The notes: generated by a model not told the origin, from the letters alone. Counted from the first letter of the stretch, positions 33,687 to 45,639 are shown. The stretch is DNA of 64,000 nucleotides from Diplolepis rosae (GCA_030998225.1 JAPYXD010000727.1:3968001-4032000), one strand, 5' to 3'. A program made the numbers and translations.

Positions 33687-33886
33687 TATACCTTTAAAAC
33701 GAGACCAAAAAGTTTTAAAAACATTAATAATTTTTAGTTGCTAACGTTTCCGAAAATGATCGAAATTTGACGTTTTTTGTAATATATTTTTATAAAAAAA
33801 CATTTTGCCTTCTGATTGGGATCATTAGATGCGAAATTTTATTAACATTCATGTTATTATCGAAAAAAAATTCTTAACTTGTTTTT

Positions 33887-34909
33887 AATGAAACTAAAGT
33901 TTGAAATGTGCATTAAAAAATTGCATTATTAACGAAAAGCATCTTGTGTAAGAACATTTAAAAGAAGGTTTTTTTAATTTCTGTGTTGTATTGACTTTTG
34001 ATGTTTAAATTTCCATGAAATCAATTTAATTCAATTTAATTATTTAATAAACTTAAGTGAAAAAGAAAGAATTTATTAAACTTACAGAATCTATATAACT
34101 AGATTATATGACACTTTTAAATAAATTATATAAACTAGTGGATAATCATTAAAACAAATAGTGGTTAACACTGCGGAGCATGTACGAAAGCTTCGTGACA
34201 AACAGACAAAACACAATCAAACACAACTGCAGTACGGTGAATTTTTAAAATCACTAGTTTATAAGTGGAATCCACTATTTTGGATTTAGAGAATACAAAA
34301 ATAAACTGTAATTGTATTTTGTATGTGTTCAATTGATTTTGATTATTAAATATAATAACGTAGAACATCAGTATACTGAAAATTCAACACGTTTTTGAAA
34401 TTAAAACTTTTTTATGTGCGACCAAGGCACAGATTACTTTTATTCGTTCCTACATGAATAGATATAGCTGGTGGAATAAATCTTGGGATTCACGGTTTAC
34501 TCAAGTTTACTCAACTCTCGATTGAAGCGTAGAGTAGAATGAACGGAAAGCTCTACTATTTTTTTGACTCAATAAAATATTGGTTTTTTATAATTATACT
34601 ACGAGTAATAATATACATATTTAGAAACTTCTAATACACGCTTTCAAACTTCACTCTACACTTCTGAATTTTACTCAACTTTGATTCATTTTTGAACATT
34701 TAATATATCACAAATTATTACAGTGATACTAAATAACTTCTAACTTGTCCTTATATGCCAAATTTGATCGGAAGTTGAATAAAATTACTTCAACTATTTT
34801 TCTCCGCGTAGTTAAATGGTTTAAAAAGATCCAAGTAAAATTTCCAAAAATCCGGTAAGTCTATGTATAATATATGCATCAAAATGGTGGTGGAAATCTA
34901 GCACAATTA
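33887..34909. other. no gene recognised
   Basis: AT-rich; nothing supportable. Confidence 0.3.
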
Positions 34910-35130
34910 TTATAAAGATAAAATGCAAAGCCATTTGTCCGGCGACAGGTGAGTGCCAGCGGGTGTTGGAGAAACGGCGGCACAAGCAGTGGCTATCCTA
35001 TTTTCACCTCGTCGCGTCGGGTTGCCTCTCACCCCGACCTCGTCTCCAACAACCCGACACCAACGTATAATGGATAGCTTCAATTTACTCTTCGACCCTC
35101 CGGCTGACACCCGCTGTGCCCTTCGCCTGG
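34910..35130. other. GC-rich, CpG-rich island of unknown role
   Basis: Short stretch far richer in G+C than its flanks (CGGCGACAGG, CGTCGCGTCGGG, CCTCCGGCTGACACCC). Frames are open on both strands, but none is recognised and no splice sites are convincing. Could be a non-coding exon, promoter, or old element. Confidence 0.3.
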
Positions 35131-35689
35131 AAAATCGAAAAATTATATAAGAAAAAAAAAATAAAAAAAGCCTAGAATAAGAGGTGAAGAAGAAAAAGAA
35201 GCCATGTATGTTATTTACGGAGAATGAGAAGGAACGACTGAAATTTCATTATAATGGAGCCGATTTTCCAGTAAGGCTCGAACGGTTGCAAAATTAGCCA
35301 CTTTTTACTTTCACTGGCTTGAAGGTAACGTCCAATTTCGAATTCTCCCTGCGAACACACCCGAACAAACTTTCAGTGCCGCTAGTTCATGAAGCTCGAA
35401 GATCTCGCTTACTGACAAAGTTTTCCAGCGAAGCAAAACGAAAGGGAATGAGGAGTAGGAAGAGACAATAGAGTAAGGTCAACGATTAGAAATCACCTGA
35501 GGACACCTTATTCTTCCAACAGCAAACGAATTAGAAGAGGATTCATCAACATAATTTATTCATAAAATTATCTTTCATAATTTTCCAACAATCTTACAAA
35601 CTTCGGAAGAGTAAATAAATAAATTACTAAGTTTTGTTCGTTCTATCCGGGTCTTTGTATACAGTGAATTCTACATATTTATTCAATAC
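35131..35689. other. no gene recognised
   Basis: Nothing supportable. Confidence 0.3.
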
Positions 35690-35807
35690 GTGTTGTGCAT
35701 GCTGGACTACTTAATTTTCATTTGCAAGCTATGAGATAAGTTTTTGAGTTTTATGATTTTCCTTATTTGCACTATCCTCTATATTTTAATCTTTTACAGA
35801 CATATTG

Positions 35808-36145
35808 CACTGATAGAACGGAATGGCTGTTACAACGATATTTATGTTTAATTTAACCTTACCTTATTGCTGGCATAAATACAGCAATATGAGATTTGTA
35901 TTCTAACCATCCTATTATAACTGAATAAATATGAACGAATCAACCATATTATTGGTTGCTATGGAAAAATGTATTGTTCGCCTTCCCATATTATATTTCT
36001 GATTCAACCAGTTTCACTTACAATATTTTGATTTCTGTATTCAACATCCTGTGTTGTTCAGAGAGACATATTATTTTATAAATATAATTATAAATTCCCA
36101 ACCTACAACCGAATGGCTAAAACTCCCGAACCATTTCTATCAGTG
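35808..36145. mobile_element. CACTGATAGAA MITE, TG duplication
   Basis: Ends CACTGATAGAACGG and complement CCATTTCTATCAGTG with TG on both sides; GAATGGCT words near both ends. 338 bp, nested in the P2 repeat. Confidence 0.6.
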
Positions 36146-36167
36146 TGAATTAATCTTTTAATTTATG

Positions 36168-36206
36168 GCACTGAAGAGGGCCCTCATATGTGGCCGAGAC
36201 GTTTGT
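36168..36206 (+). ncRNA. hammerhead-like motif, family P2
   Basis: GGCA, CTGAAGA, GGCC..GGCC stem II, GAGACGTT, TGTC. Stem I keeps pairing through a G-U wobble. GAGAC instead of GAAAC suggests decay. Confidence 0.45.
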
Positions 36207-36602
36207 CTTCCTTTTTTACGTTTTTTTATATCTGCCACTGATAATATTGTAATTTTTAAATGAAGGGAATAAGAAGAAACTGACCCTATGCCGAAACAAC
36301 AAGAAATGAATAAAGATAAGAGAAAATCTTGGGATTTTTAGTATTTTACTATTGATACATAAGAAATAAAAGATGTTACACGGAGAAAAAGGGATATTCA
36401 GAATTAATATCTAGATATTGCAATAAAATATATAAGCTTTAAAGATTTAAAATCTAAAACTGAACTTTAAATAATATACTCAAAAAGTTGCTTTGAGTCA
36501 GAGAAACAATTCTTCGATAAAAGGTAAAAGAAAAATGTATTTGAATTGAATAATAGTATTTTTAATTCTAAACAATTGTCTTCGCTACAAATTTTTTTTT
36601 TT

Positions 36603-36676
36603 CTAGTAGCGGGTCATAAAATGGATTTTATTGCCTCGCGCGGGGTGAACAAATCAATTTTCTGACCCCCTAGTAG
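36603..36676. repeat. CTAGTAGCGGGTCA short palindrome
   Basis: CTAGTAGCGGGTCATAAAAT ... CTGACCCCCTAGTAG with a CCTCGCGCGGGG centre; same family as 59181-59254, where the palindrome is cleaner. Confidence 0.5.
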
Positions 36677-36931
36677 AAAAAAAACAGTATATTTGAGCAA
36701 AGAAATCCGCAAAGATTAAATAACTGACATGCGGATTTTTTCGAATAGTATTCTAAAAAAATCGTTAAACCCGGAAAAAAACAGAAGATAGATTTTGCTG
36801 CAAGTAGTTTTTTGTGGCTCGTATAGGCAAATTGCATGGAAAGTGGCACCATCACGGGAGTGATTTCCTGTAGCAGAAAGATTCCACACCAGAATCGGGG
36901 TAAAACCGACACTTTTTTCTTGCTTTTAACG

Positions 36932-37605
36932 TTAAGGTAGTTGATCCATGAAAATTAGACCTCAGGCAAAAATAGATAATTTTGCTTTCAAGAATAGCAA
37001 TATTATTATTGAAGGGCTATTTTGGAAGAGAAAAGATTAATTTACATGAACAAAATTTGAAATAGAGAAAAATAATTTTATCATTAAATTTTATTTTTGC
37101 TCCAACTTTTTTTTTATCGCTTCTTACCAAATTTTAAAAAATTATGCGATTTTAATCAATTAAAAATCACTTTTTCAAGAAAAATATTCCCTACAACTTA
37201 ACCATTTCCAATTTCCGGAAATGAATAAATTATTACCAAATTCAACAATTTGATTATAAAAATTTCGGTTTGGAAAATGTTTTTTTAATGGTTTCAGCCA
37301 TTAAAGAATTTATTTTTAAAAATCAGAAACGGTGAAGTTGTGGGAAATCTTCTCTCTGAGAAAATGATTCATGATTTATTAGAATCGCATAATTTTTTAA
37401 AATTTGGTAAGAAGCGATAAGAAAAAAAGTTGGGTCAAAAATCAAATTTATTAATAAAATTATTTTTCTGTGTTTCAAATTTTTTTATTGTAAAATAATC
37501 TTTTCTCTTTCAAAATAGCCCTTCAATAATAATATTGCTATCCTTGAAAACAAAATTATCTATTTTTGCCTGAGGTCTAATTTTCGTGGATGAAAACTAC
37601 CTTAA
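36932..37605. mobile_element. GGTAG foldback MITE, copy G
   Basis: TTAA-GGTAGTTGATCCATG ... TGGATGAAAACTACC-TTAA, 674 bp. Arm blocks are in the opposite order to copy F (CCCTACAACTTAACC left), so it is inserted in the other orientation. Confidence 0.9.
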
Positions 37606-37639
37606 GTGAAAATAGAACTGACATTTTCATTTGCTCCGT

Positions 37640-38130
37640 TCTTTCTGGACCTCGCGCTTCGCGCTCGGTCTTGTGCTCTTCGCATACATTTAAATTTATT
37701 TCTTATAATTTGATACTGAAGCTCAAACCAATTTTATAATAATATTACAGATGATATGAGTTACACATTTTCTCAGTTACTCTATTTCTTTTTGAATTTA
37801 AGTGAAACAGAAAATTCAATTTACTTAAGGCTCTATCGGCCTTAAGGAACACATTCTCATCATGACACTCGCGCTTGACGCTCGATTTTCTATATACATT
37901 TTAGTAACTTTTTAATAATTACATGATTAAAATAATTTATTTATTTTCTTCCAAATATTTCAAAAAGAAAAAACAATCGTAGACTTTATTTAAGGAAACA
38001 ATTTTGCAGAACAACGCTTATTTCGTATCTCACATATTTTGGTGAAAAAAATCGAATTTTTTCAATATTAAAAATCAAAAAATTAAAATATACATCCTTT
38101 CGAGAAATTTCTTGATAAGAATGTGTAGAC
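37640..38130 (-). repeat. X repeat, uninterrupted copy
   Basis: On the reverse strand this reads: CTTATCAAGAAATTTCTCGA, AAAATCGAGCG..AAGCGCGAG, GGCCGATAGAGCCTTAAG, TTTCACTTAAATTC, ATCTGTAATATTATTATAAA, GCGAAGAGCACAAGACCGAG. The same order occurs at 51330-51550 and 53838-54030, where two TTAA elements sit at the TTAA found here at 37798-37801. Confidence 0.7.
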
Positions 38131-38700
38131 CTTATTCAGCACAATTTTTCATCTAAAAGTTTTTTTTGTATCTCACATATTTTGTCTAAAAAATGGAATT
38201 TTTGAATTTTAATCGTATTTTTTGGAATTGAAACGAAAAATATATCTTTTATCAGAAACTGTGTAAGACAAAATTTGTAGATCTTTTTGAAACGAACAAC
38301 TTTGTATTCTTACGTTTTTTTTTCGTATTTCACATATTATTGTTAATAATAATGGAACAGGACTTTTCTTATTACAATGTTCATCGGTCACACGTGCAAT
38401 TTTTTTAAGTCTCTTCCTTTTGTATTTTTATAGAATTAAATTCTCACTGATGAGGACTCCAATCTGAGTCGAAACGTTTGAAAATATGAAACTTTGAGTT
38501 ACATTTTTTCCTGGACCCTAAAGCCAACTAAGAACATCAACAATATTTGAATATTATTGTTAATAAATTGAATTTTGGATTTTCAATAGTTTTTTTTAAA
38601 ATTAAAAAGAAAAATATGCATCTTATGAAAAAATGTTACAATTCAAATTTGTAGGTCTTTATGTAGAAAATAATATTGTATCATAATGTTTTTTCATATC
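38020..38700. repeat. degenerate ~150-bp tandem repeat
   Basis: CGTATCTCACATATTTTG-like words begin at about 38024, 38168, 38326 and 38696, each followed by an AATTTTT..AAAATTAAA stretch and a GTAGACCTT/GTAGATCTT word. A P1 fragment at 38440-38560 interrupts the third unit. Confidence 0.5.
38444..38480 (+). ncRNA. hammerhead-like motif, family P1
   Basis: TCA, CTGATGAG, stem II GACTC-CAATCT-GAGTC, GAAACGTT, TGA. All invariant boxes present; stem I at least 3 bp (TCA with TGA), stem II 5 bp, stem III the minimal AC/GU. Best P1 copy with stems intact. Confidence 0.6.
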
Positions 38701-38707
38701 TCGTATA

Positions 38708-38831
38708 ATTTTCATGTAAAATAATCTTTTCTCTTTCAAAATAGCCCTTCAATAATAATATTACTATTCTTGAAAGCAAAATTATCTATTTTTGTCTGAG
38801 GTCTAATTTTCGTGGATGAAAACTACCTTAA
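38708..38831. mobile_element. GGTAG foldback MITE, copy H (right end only)
   Basis: Begins in the right arm (TTTTCATGTAAAATAATCTT) and runs to CGTGGATGAAAACTACC-TTAA. The left ~550 bp are missing. Confidence 0.8.
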
Positions 38832-40892
38832 AGGGATTTTCTTGTAATGTAAAATAAATCACAATTTGTATCGTATAATATACTTAAAATTCACAAAGTA
38901 TGGAGAGAAAAGGTGAAGTGCTTTTTATGAAAAAGCTTTGCCGGCTACGAAATATTGAGAGGGTAAAAAATGTTTTCCTTCAGCAATGTCAATTCGGTTA
39001 TTAAAGCGAAAACAGAAGACATGACTCTATCCATTCGATAGCTTTCAATCGCTTTTAGATCCTGTTATTCTTATACCGTCTAAAATACCTAAAAGTTCAA
39101 GAGGTTTATGAGTCAAATGTCATTACTTTCCTGAATTCTGGAGTTTAGAATTTGAGATCGTAATAAAAATATATCAACAAATATGTGCTATAAATAAATT
39201 GTACAAAGTAATAATGAATATATATCTCATATTCAAAATCAACAGAGGAATTAATGTCAAATCTAAAAAAATGGTTTATTGTTAAATAATGATTATTCAA
39301 TAAATAATTACAACAAATATATTTCCGCAACACGAATTGATAAAATCTACATTCTGTAGAGAGGATTAATTTTCCTATCCGTTTATTTGGTATGATCCAA
39401 CAATCAATAACAAAATGAGAATTGGAAACTCCATCAGAAATTATGGCTGGGAATAAATATTTACTTTACGAAGCTTATTGATGTTAGTTTCTAATAATAA
39501 ATTGTTTTTAGTCATCGATAATTTTCACCGATTGTGATATCGAACTCCTAATTATAATTAATGAGGAAAAAAGAAGATAATTAGTGTAATTAATTATCTT
39601 TCGGTAACTCAAGCGAATACTGGCTATTTATTTCGAATTTAGTCCCTCGTAGAATAAATTTCTGGGATTAAGAATACATCGAACGTTGGCTATTGTATGT
39701 ACCAAATAAAATTGAAGGGTTGTTGGATATCTGAGTTTCCGTTTGCCACGTTGAAAATTATATAACACTAATTGGACATTAAAAATTCGCGGTGGAGCGG
39801 CTGATTTAATTAACGTCAAATTAATGACCCATGGATTAATTTTCAGATTAGATTTTTATGGGTGGGTATTTTTTTCAAATTTAAATCTATCTAATACTTT
39901 TATTTTTCTGACTTTGGTGTTCATATTTGTAATTTTAACTAGGCATTTTAACTATTAAATTGAATGCTAGCTCTTCGTATTTGAATCAACGACTTTTCAC
40001 TGATTTAGTTTCAGAGAAAGATGGATTCAATAATTAATTTTTTAATCATTCAATATTTTGGTATAGTGCACAAGTCGCTTAATATTTTATCAAAGCTAGA
40101 AATTATTGGTTAAAACAGTTTAAATGTTTAATTGAATATTTGATATAGAAAAAATGATTTAATTCAAATAGCGTAACTATATTTGAATTAATCTCGTTGT
40201 CTCTCAAGTGGAGTGATAGAATGGAAGTACCCTGGATGAAATTACGTGCTAAAGCCATGTATAACGTCATTGGGCGAGTTCACTGACATAATTCACACTA
40301 TCATGCTGTCCTATCGCATACATGATTTGTGATGATGTCATTGGGGTGTACGAACTGGACAAATTTTCGTTCTCAAGTGCTTCATGTTTAACTGATGAGT
40401 ACGATAGGAATGTCAATCTGGTTTTTGAGTATAATAAATTCGAAAATAGTCTCGATCTATAAACCAACTTTGCGCCAGGTAAAATAATTTTGACGAACCT
40501 GGAAGACACCCGAAAATAACATTCAAACTTTCTAAATATTGAATTTTTCAAATCTCTGTCTTCAAATGTCCCTGTTTTCAAATCACTCGTGCGCCTCATT
40601 ACGTATTTATAAGCATCCCTACTTTAGGACGAAAACTATGAAAATTCCGCGATTCGATAAGAATTCTTTTTAGAATTTTACCATTTTTGTTGCCTAGTAA
40701 CGATGAATTAATAGTAAAATTGAAATTTCTATTTGAATTATTTCTAACGACGCTGACAACCCAGAGAAGTAAAATCAAATTTATTGTTGATAATTACGTA
40801 ATGTCGATTATTGTATAGTTACGGGTTGAGACAAACAAATAAAAATAAAAATGAATTTTCTGCACCAGAAAAAAACGAGGAAAAGCCAACAA
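38832..40892. other. no gene recognised
   Basis: Unique-looking AT-rich DNA. A 110-codon minus-strand frame at 40267-40599 has no recognisable domain and no supporting context. Confidence 0.35.
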
Positions 40893-41382
40893 CACTGTGA
40901 AAAAAATATTTCTGTAGAATTACAAAAAGCATTTGTAAATGTATAAAGTGATTGTAAAAGTACAATATTGCACGTTGTAAAATTATTTATATTTTGTGAA
41001 ATTACAATCAAATTGTTATTATACTATGCGACGCGTTGTTGAAAGTCAAGGCGAAACGTAATAATGCAACGCTTCTCGTTGTAGAATAACAAAAGACCGT
41101 AAAATTATTCCGTATCACGTAAAGCGATTTATTTCTAGTGTAATAAGAAGTAATTTTACATCCTATTGTAATTCTACCCAAGATATTTAATTCTACGACA
41201 AGTAACGTTGCAGTATTACTTTTCTACTTGTATTTTAAATAACGTATCACGTAGCATAATTACTATTCAATTGTAATTTCACAGAATATAAATAATTTCA
41301 TAACGTGCAACGTAGTACTTTTACAATCGCTTCATACATTTATAATTGCTTTTTCTAATTCTACAGAAATATTTTTACAGTG
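40893..41382. mobile_element. palindromic element with CACTGTGAAAAAAATATTTC ends
   Basis: Left CACTGTGAAAAAAATATTTC and right GAAATATTTTTACAGTG; the two halves mirror (TTTGTAAATGTATAAAG, GTAGAATAACA words, ACGTAATAATGCAACG). 490 bp, no ORF. Confidence 0.65.
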
Positions 41383-42202
41383 TATAAAGCGATTATACAT
41401 GTACAAAACGATTGTAAAAGTACTACGCTGCTCATTGTAAAATTATTTATATTCTGTGAAGTTAGAATTCAATAGTAGTTGTGCTACGTGATTGTTTAAA
41501 ATAGAAGACGAAACGTAATAATGCAACGTTACTCGTCGTAGAATTAAATATCTTGGGCAGAATTACAATAGGATGTAAAATTACTACGTATTACACTGGA
41601 AATAAATCGCTTTACGTGATACGGGATAATTTTACGGTCTTCTGTAATTCTACGACGAGTAACGTTGCATTATTACATTTCGCCTTAAATTTAAACAACG
41701 CACTCAGAAAAAAGATTTGATTGAATCAAAGAAAATGATTATTTTGAACGACTTTCTTTGATTTAAAGAAATGATTTGTTTACATGAAATGAAATTTGTT
41801 TGATTCAAACAAAATATCTCTGAACCAAATAAATATTTTTTTGAATCAAATTAATTTTATTTAAAAACAAAGAAATTAATGCATTGATATATGATCAAAG
41901 ATATAATTTGTTTCATTCAAGGCAGAAATTCATATGATTCGAACAAATATTTACTTGGTCCACAGATATTTTATTTCATTAAAACAAAACATTTCTTTAC
42001 ATCAAAAAAAGTGTTTCAAACAAATAATTTTTTTGATTCAATCAAATATTTTTTCTGAGTGCACGTCACGTAGCATAATTACAATTTGATTGTATCTTCA
42101 CATAATATAAATAATTTTACAACGTGCAACGTAGTACTTTTACAATTGCTTGATAGATTAACAATTGCTTTTTGTAATTGTTCAAAAATATTTTTCCTTA
42201 GT
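41383..42202. mobile_element. second copy of the CACTGTGAAAA palindrome, directly adjacent
   Basis: Starts without its left tip (TATAAAGCGATTATACATG), repeats the arm words of the element at 40893, and ends AAATATTTTTCCTTAGTG. Interrupted by a MITE at 41701-42061. Confidence 0.55.
41701..42061. mobile_element. CACTCAGAAAAAA MITE made of TTTGATTCAAA words
   Basis: Ends CACTCAGAAAAAAGATTTGA and complement TCAAATATTTTTTCTGAGTG. The interior is repeated TTTGATTCAAA/GATTTGTTT words. 361 bp, nested in the palindrome. Confidence 0.6.
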
Positions 42203-43029
42203 GAAGTTAACGGAAAAAATCTTTTATAACCTTCAGTTCTTTAATAACCCTTTTTGATACATCGTTTTAACCCTCCAAGACTCGTGCTTGTTTCTAGCAT
42301 CAAACTTAACTCATTTATATCACCAGAACTGTTTTTTCTTTATAATATTGTGCTTAAAAGTTATCTCAAACTTTTCAGCAGCCAGATTGAAGCAAGTGCT
42401 AAAAATAAATAAATTGTGAAAAGTAAAGCGTTTGTAGAACAACAGGGCGATTTGATTGTAATTAATGGAGGAGCAAATTGTGTACCAATCTGAGTCTGGC
42501 AATAGATAGCCTGCCAAGCGAGTTTCTAGGTGTAAAAGTTTTGGGTAACCCTCCCTTTATTCTGTTTCAAGGGAAATCCAGAAAATAATTACGGTCGTAG
42601 TAGTAGCAAAGTAGCAAGGTTAGGGTGGGACTATAATAAATGAAAGGATTTATTGGAACGATTTGTCGGGGGCGTGCAATCCCGATTTAACGGGACACCT
42701 ATGGACACCTACGCCCACATGTAAAAGCGATATAGGTATATATGCGAATGTTTATGTACGTTATATCGATAGCTGCTAGATATATCGTAAGCGGTCGTAT
42801 ATTTACGAACTGGCGCAGAGATTTCAGTGGTCCGGAAGTTGGTTTCTGTTACTAGGAATTTACGGAGCATGCGTAATAAATGAATGCAAATCACACTTGA
42901 TTGTCTGCTTGCTTCAATGACCTCTTCTTGATGACTGTTTCGTTTATAAGACAATGTAATGAGAGAAAACTTTAGTCCTGCACTATTTGATCTATATTTT
43001 CATTACATTACTGAATTCCTTAGAATATT
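42203..43029. other. no gene recognised
   Basis: Nothing supportable. Confidence 0.3.
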
Positions 43030-43689
43030 TTAAGGTAGTTGATCCTCAAAAATTAGACCTCAGACAAAAATAAATAATTTTGCTTTCAAGAGTAGCAATA
43101 TTATTATTGAAGGGCTATTTTGAAAGAGAAAAGATTATTTTAAAAGAAAAAATTTTGAAACAGAAAAATAATTTTATTGATAAATTTTATCTTTGACCCA
43201 ATTTTTTTTCTTATTGCTTCTTACCAAATTTTAAAAAATTATGCGATTTTAATAAATTACAAATCACTTTTTCAAGAAAATGATTCCCTACAACTTAACC
43301 ATTTCCAATTTTTGAAAATGAATAAATTATTATCAAATTCAGCAATTTGTTTACAAAATTTTCTTTTTGGAAAATGTTTTTTTGATGGTTTCAGCCATTA
43401 AAGAATTTATTTTTAATAATCAGAAACGGTAAAGTTGTGGGAAATCTTTTCTCTGAAAAAATGACTTATGATTTATTAGAATAGCATAATTTTTTAAAAT
43501 TTGGTAAGAAGCAATAAGAAAAAAAGTTGAGTTAGAAATAAAATTATTTTTCTGTGTTTCAAATTTTTTTCATGTAAAATAATCTTTTCTCTTTCAAAAT
43601 AGACCTTCAATAATAATATTGCTATTCTTGAAAGGAAAATTATCTATTTTTGCCTGAGGTCTAATTTTCGTGGATGAAAACTACCTTAA
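43030..43689. mobile_element. GGTAG foldback MITE, copy I
   Basis: TTAA-GGTAGTTGATCCTCA ... CGTGGATGAAAACTACC-TTAA, 660 bp, orientation as in copy G. Confidence 0.9.
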
Positions 43690-44269
43690 GAGAGTCTTGC
43701 AGAAATCATTTTGACTCAACAAGTGGCGTTATGTAAAACAAAACTTAGCTGCATTTTTATAGATGACTCTCAATTAAAATCAGTAGCTTTTTTACTAATT
43801 CCAATTTATTCAACGAGTTTATTGAGTCAATTTTACTAAGAAATGAATCAAAATCAGCTGCTTTAGTAATTTAAGTGGTCATTCTAGTTTAACAACATCA
43901 AAAAATCGATTTTTTTGTTCTTGCTTTTTTTGAAAGTATATGGGTCATTTCATGAGAGATTTACAGTCAACATTGTTTTTCGACGAAATATTTTTTTTGC
44001 CTCTTTACTTCGAAAATAATCGACACGTTTTTTTTTTCAATGTGATACTTGAAAATTTCGAGACATAATTTTTTTAAGTTTGGCACTCGGGAAAAATTTT
44101 TTTTTTCTAACAGCTCACTGTGAAAGCAGTTTTGAATATAAAATGTAACCCTTGCACTTGAAATGCGCGAAAGAGTACAAGCTTTCAAAAAAGTTATAGC
44201 ACACATTCCGTTGTTTTTTTTGTAATAACAATATAGTACATTTTTATAAACAATTGAATTTTTTTTAAT
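43690..44269. other. no gene recognised
   Basis: AT-rich with long T runs; frames are uninformative. Confidence 0.3.
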
Positions 44270-44612
44270 TTGGAACTAATTTTTTTTCGATTTTTTTGTT
44301 TCTCAATTTTTTTTGAAGTTTTGTCAATATGCAGGCAAAATTTTGGAATGGAAAAATGAAAACTGTAGGTGTAATTAATTTATAAAATCTGTCCCGCCCA
44401 TTGCAGCGGTTCACTGCCACACGTGCTTTGAGTCCGAGCATGCCTAAACAAGCTTAAGCGTAGTTGCAGCGTGCGAGCTCGCTCGTTGTAACGTGCGGGA
44501 CAGATTTTATAAATTAATTACACCTACAGTTTTCATTTTTCCATTTCAAAATTTTGCCTGCATATTGAAAAAACTTCAACAAAAATGTAGAAACAAAAAA
44601 AATTTCGAGAGT
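44270..44612. mobile_element. foldback element
   Basis: GCAGGCAAAATTTTGGAATG, CTGTAGGTGTAATTAATTTA and AAATCTGTCCCG are mirrored after a ~100-bp GC-richer loop (44396-44496). Confidence 0.65.
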
Positions 44613-44774
44613 AAGGCACGTGCAAGTGCTCGCTGCCAATAGTAGGACTGCGTACGTTCTCACGCATTACCCTCGAAATCTAAACGTCTCAGAAGTGGGG
44701 GCACCCTTACACTCTCGTATCTTTGGAGTTCCCGATTCCCGAGCTTCTCGTATTCTCGGAGTCGAGTGTACATT

Positions 44775-45480
44775 CTGTCAAAAAAGTATCGGGATTGGTC
44801 AATAAAACGCAAATATTTATTATTCTGACAAATTTATCTTATCGCCTTCAAAGTAGACCTCTCCCGAAATAATACACCTATACCAACGAATAATTCAATC
44901 ATCAAAACATCTTTTAAACGCATTTTCCGGAATCGACTTCAGTTCTCGCCGCGAATTCTCTTTTATGTCTTCTAACGATTGAAAACAGGTGCCTTGAAGT
45001 GGTAATTTGAGTTTTGGAAGAAGAAAAAGTCGGCCGGAGCTATATCAGGTGAATACAGTGGTTGTTCGAAGATATTCGTTGAGTTTTTGACCAGAAATTC
45101 GTTCACAGTGATGGCCTTGTGAGATGGTCTTTCGGAACTACTATGGTACGAATTGATTCGCGAGACACAGAAATTTCAGCGCCTATCTCTCTTAAAGTAA
45201 AATGACGATTTTCAGTTACCATTTCCTTCACTTAAGCGATGTTATCTTGAGTTGAAGACGTTGATCCACTTGTAATGCAAAATTTGAGACAAATTCTTTG
45301 TTCAATATTCTTCTCCCTTGGAAAAATCGCGAAACACACTTGAGATAAACTGACAACATCGAGCACTGTGAACAAACTAAATGGCAGATCGCGCTCGAAC
45401 TCAACTTCAGTATACACGGAGAATCTTTTTATATCAATTTTTACTATAGTATTTTTCAATTTGGGGAAAAACGTATCACT
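44775..45480 (-). mobile_element. mariner-like relic
   Basis: Begins with the TIR-like TGTCAAAAAAGTATCGGGATTG. The reverse strand encodes the C-terminal part of a mariner-family transposase; the 5' part toward 45480 is too decayed to read and the other end is not defined. Confidence 0.6.
44820..45110 (-). pseudogene. mariner transposase C-terminal fragment
   Basis: Reverse-strand frames give FQSLEDIKENSRRELKSIPE, NAFKRCFDD, then a stop, RWYRCIISGEVYFEGDKINL. The region before it (ADFFFFQ after a PD-like site) matches the third catalytic Asp neighbourhood in a shifted frame. Frameshift and stops make it a pseudogene. Confidence 0.7.
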
Positions 45481-45639
45481 TTGAGAATTGTTGTCAGTAA
45501 AAATACTAAACTTTAGAAGAATGATAAAATTTTTTCAAATTGCGGTCGGTTCGTGTGCAAAATTTTTTATGTTTTCCGGTTTATTTGTTATCCGGTTTTT
45601 TATTCACAGTAAACTCTAATGATTTTTTCAATTCGTGAT

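Larger units (their letters stand above)
26398..33886. mobile_element. palindromic Tc1-type element split by nested insertions
   Basis: Left end CACTAGCGGTCAAAATTTTA after TA; the left arm (26398-26853) pairs with right-arm pieces at 31470-31612, 32724-32733 and 33689-33886 (for example CGATAATAACATGAAT / ATTCATGTTATTATCG, GCATCTAATGATCCCAA and complement). The right terminal ~70 bp is missing. It is a relative of the intact element at 10512-11379. Insertions: mariner 26854-31467, CACTGA MITE 31614-32721, mariner 32734-33686. Confidence 0.8.
35690..36310 (+). repeat. P2 repeat copy, interrupted by a MITE
   Basis: TGGACTACTT, GCAAGCTATGAGATAAGTTT and TTTTACAGA are shared with 45650-45735; after the MITE it resumes with GAATTAATCTTTTAATTTAT, the motif, and CTGACCCTATGCC. 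Same orientation as 45640-45910. Confidence 0.6.

Noticed and set aside
40393..40420. Further hammerhead-like box (CTGATGAGTAC)
   Set aside because: No GAAAC partner or stem II downstream.
40267..40599. 110-codon minus-strand frame
   Set aside because: Composition and content do not suggest a protein; no homologue recognised.
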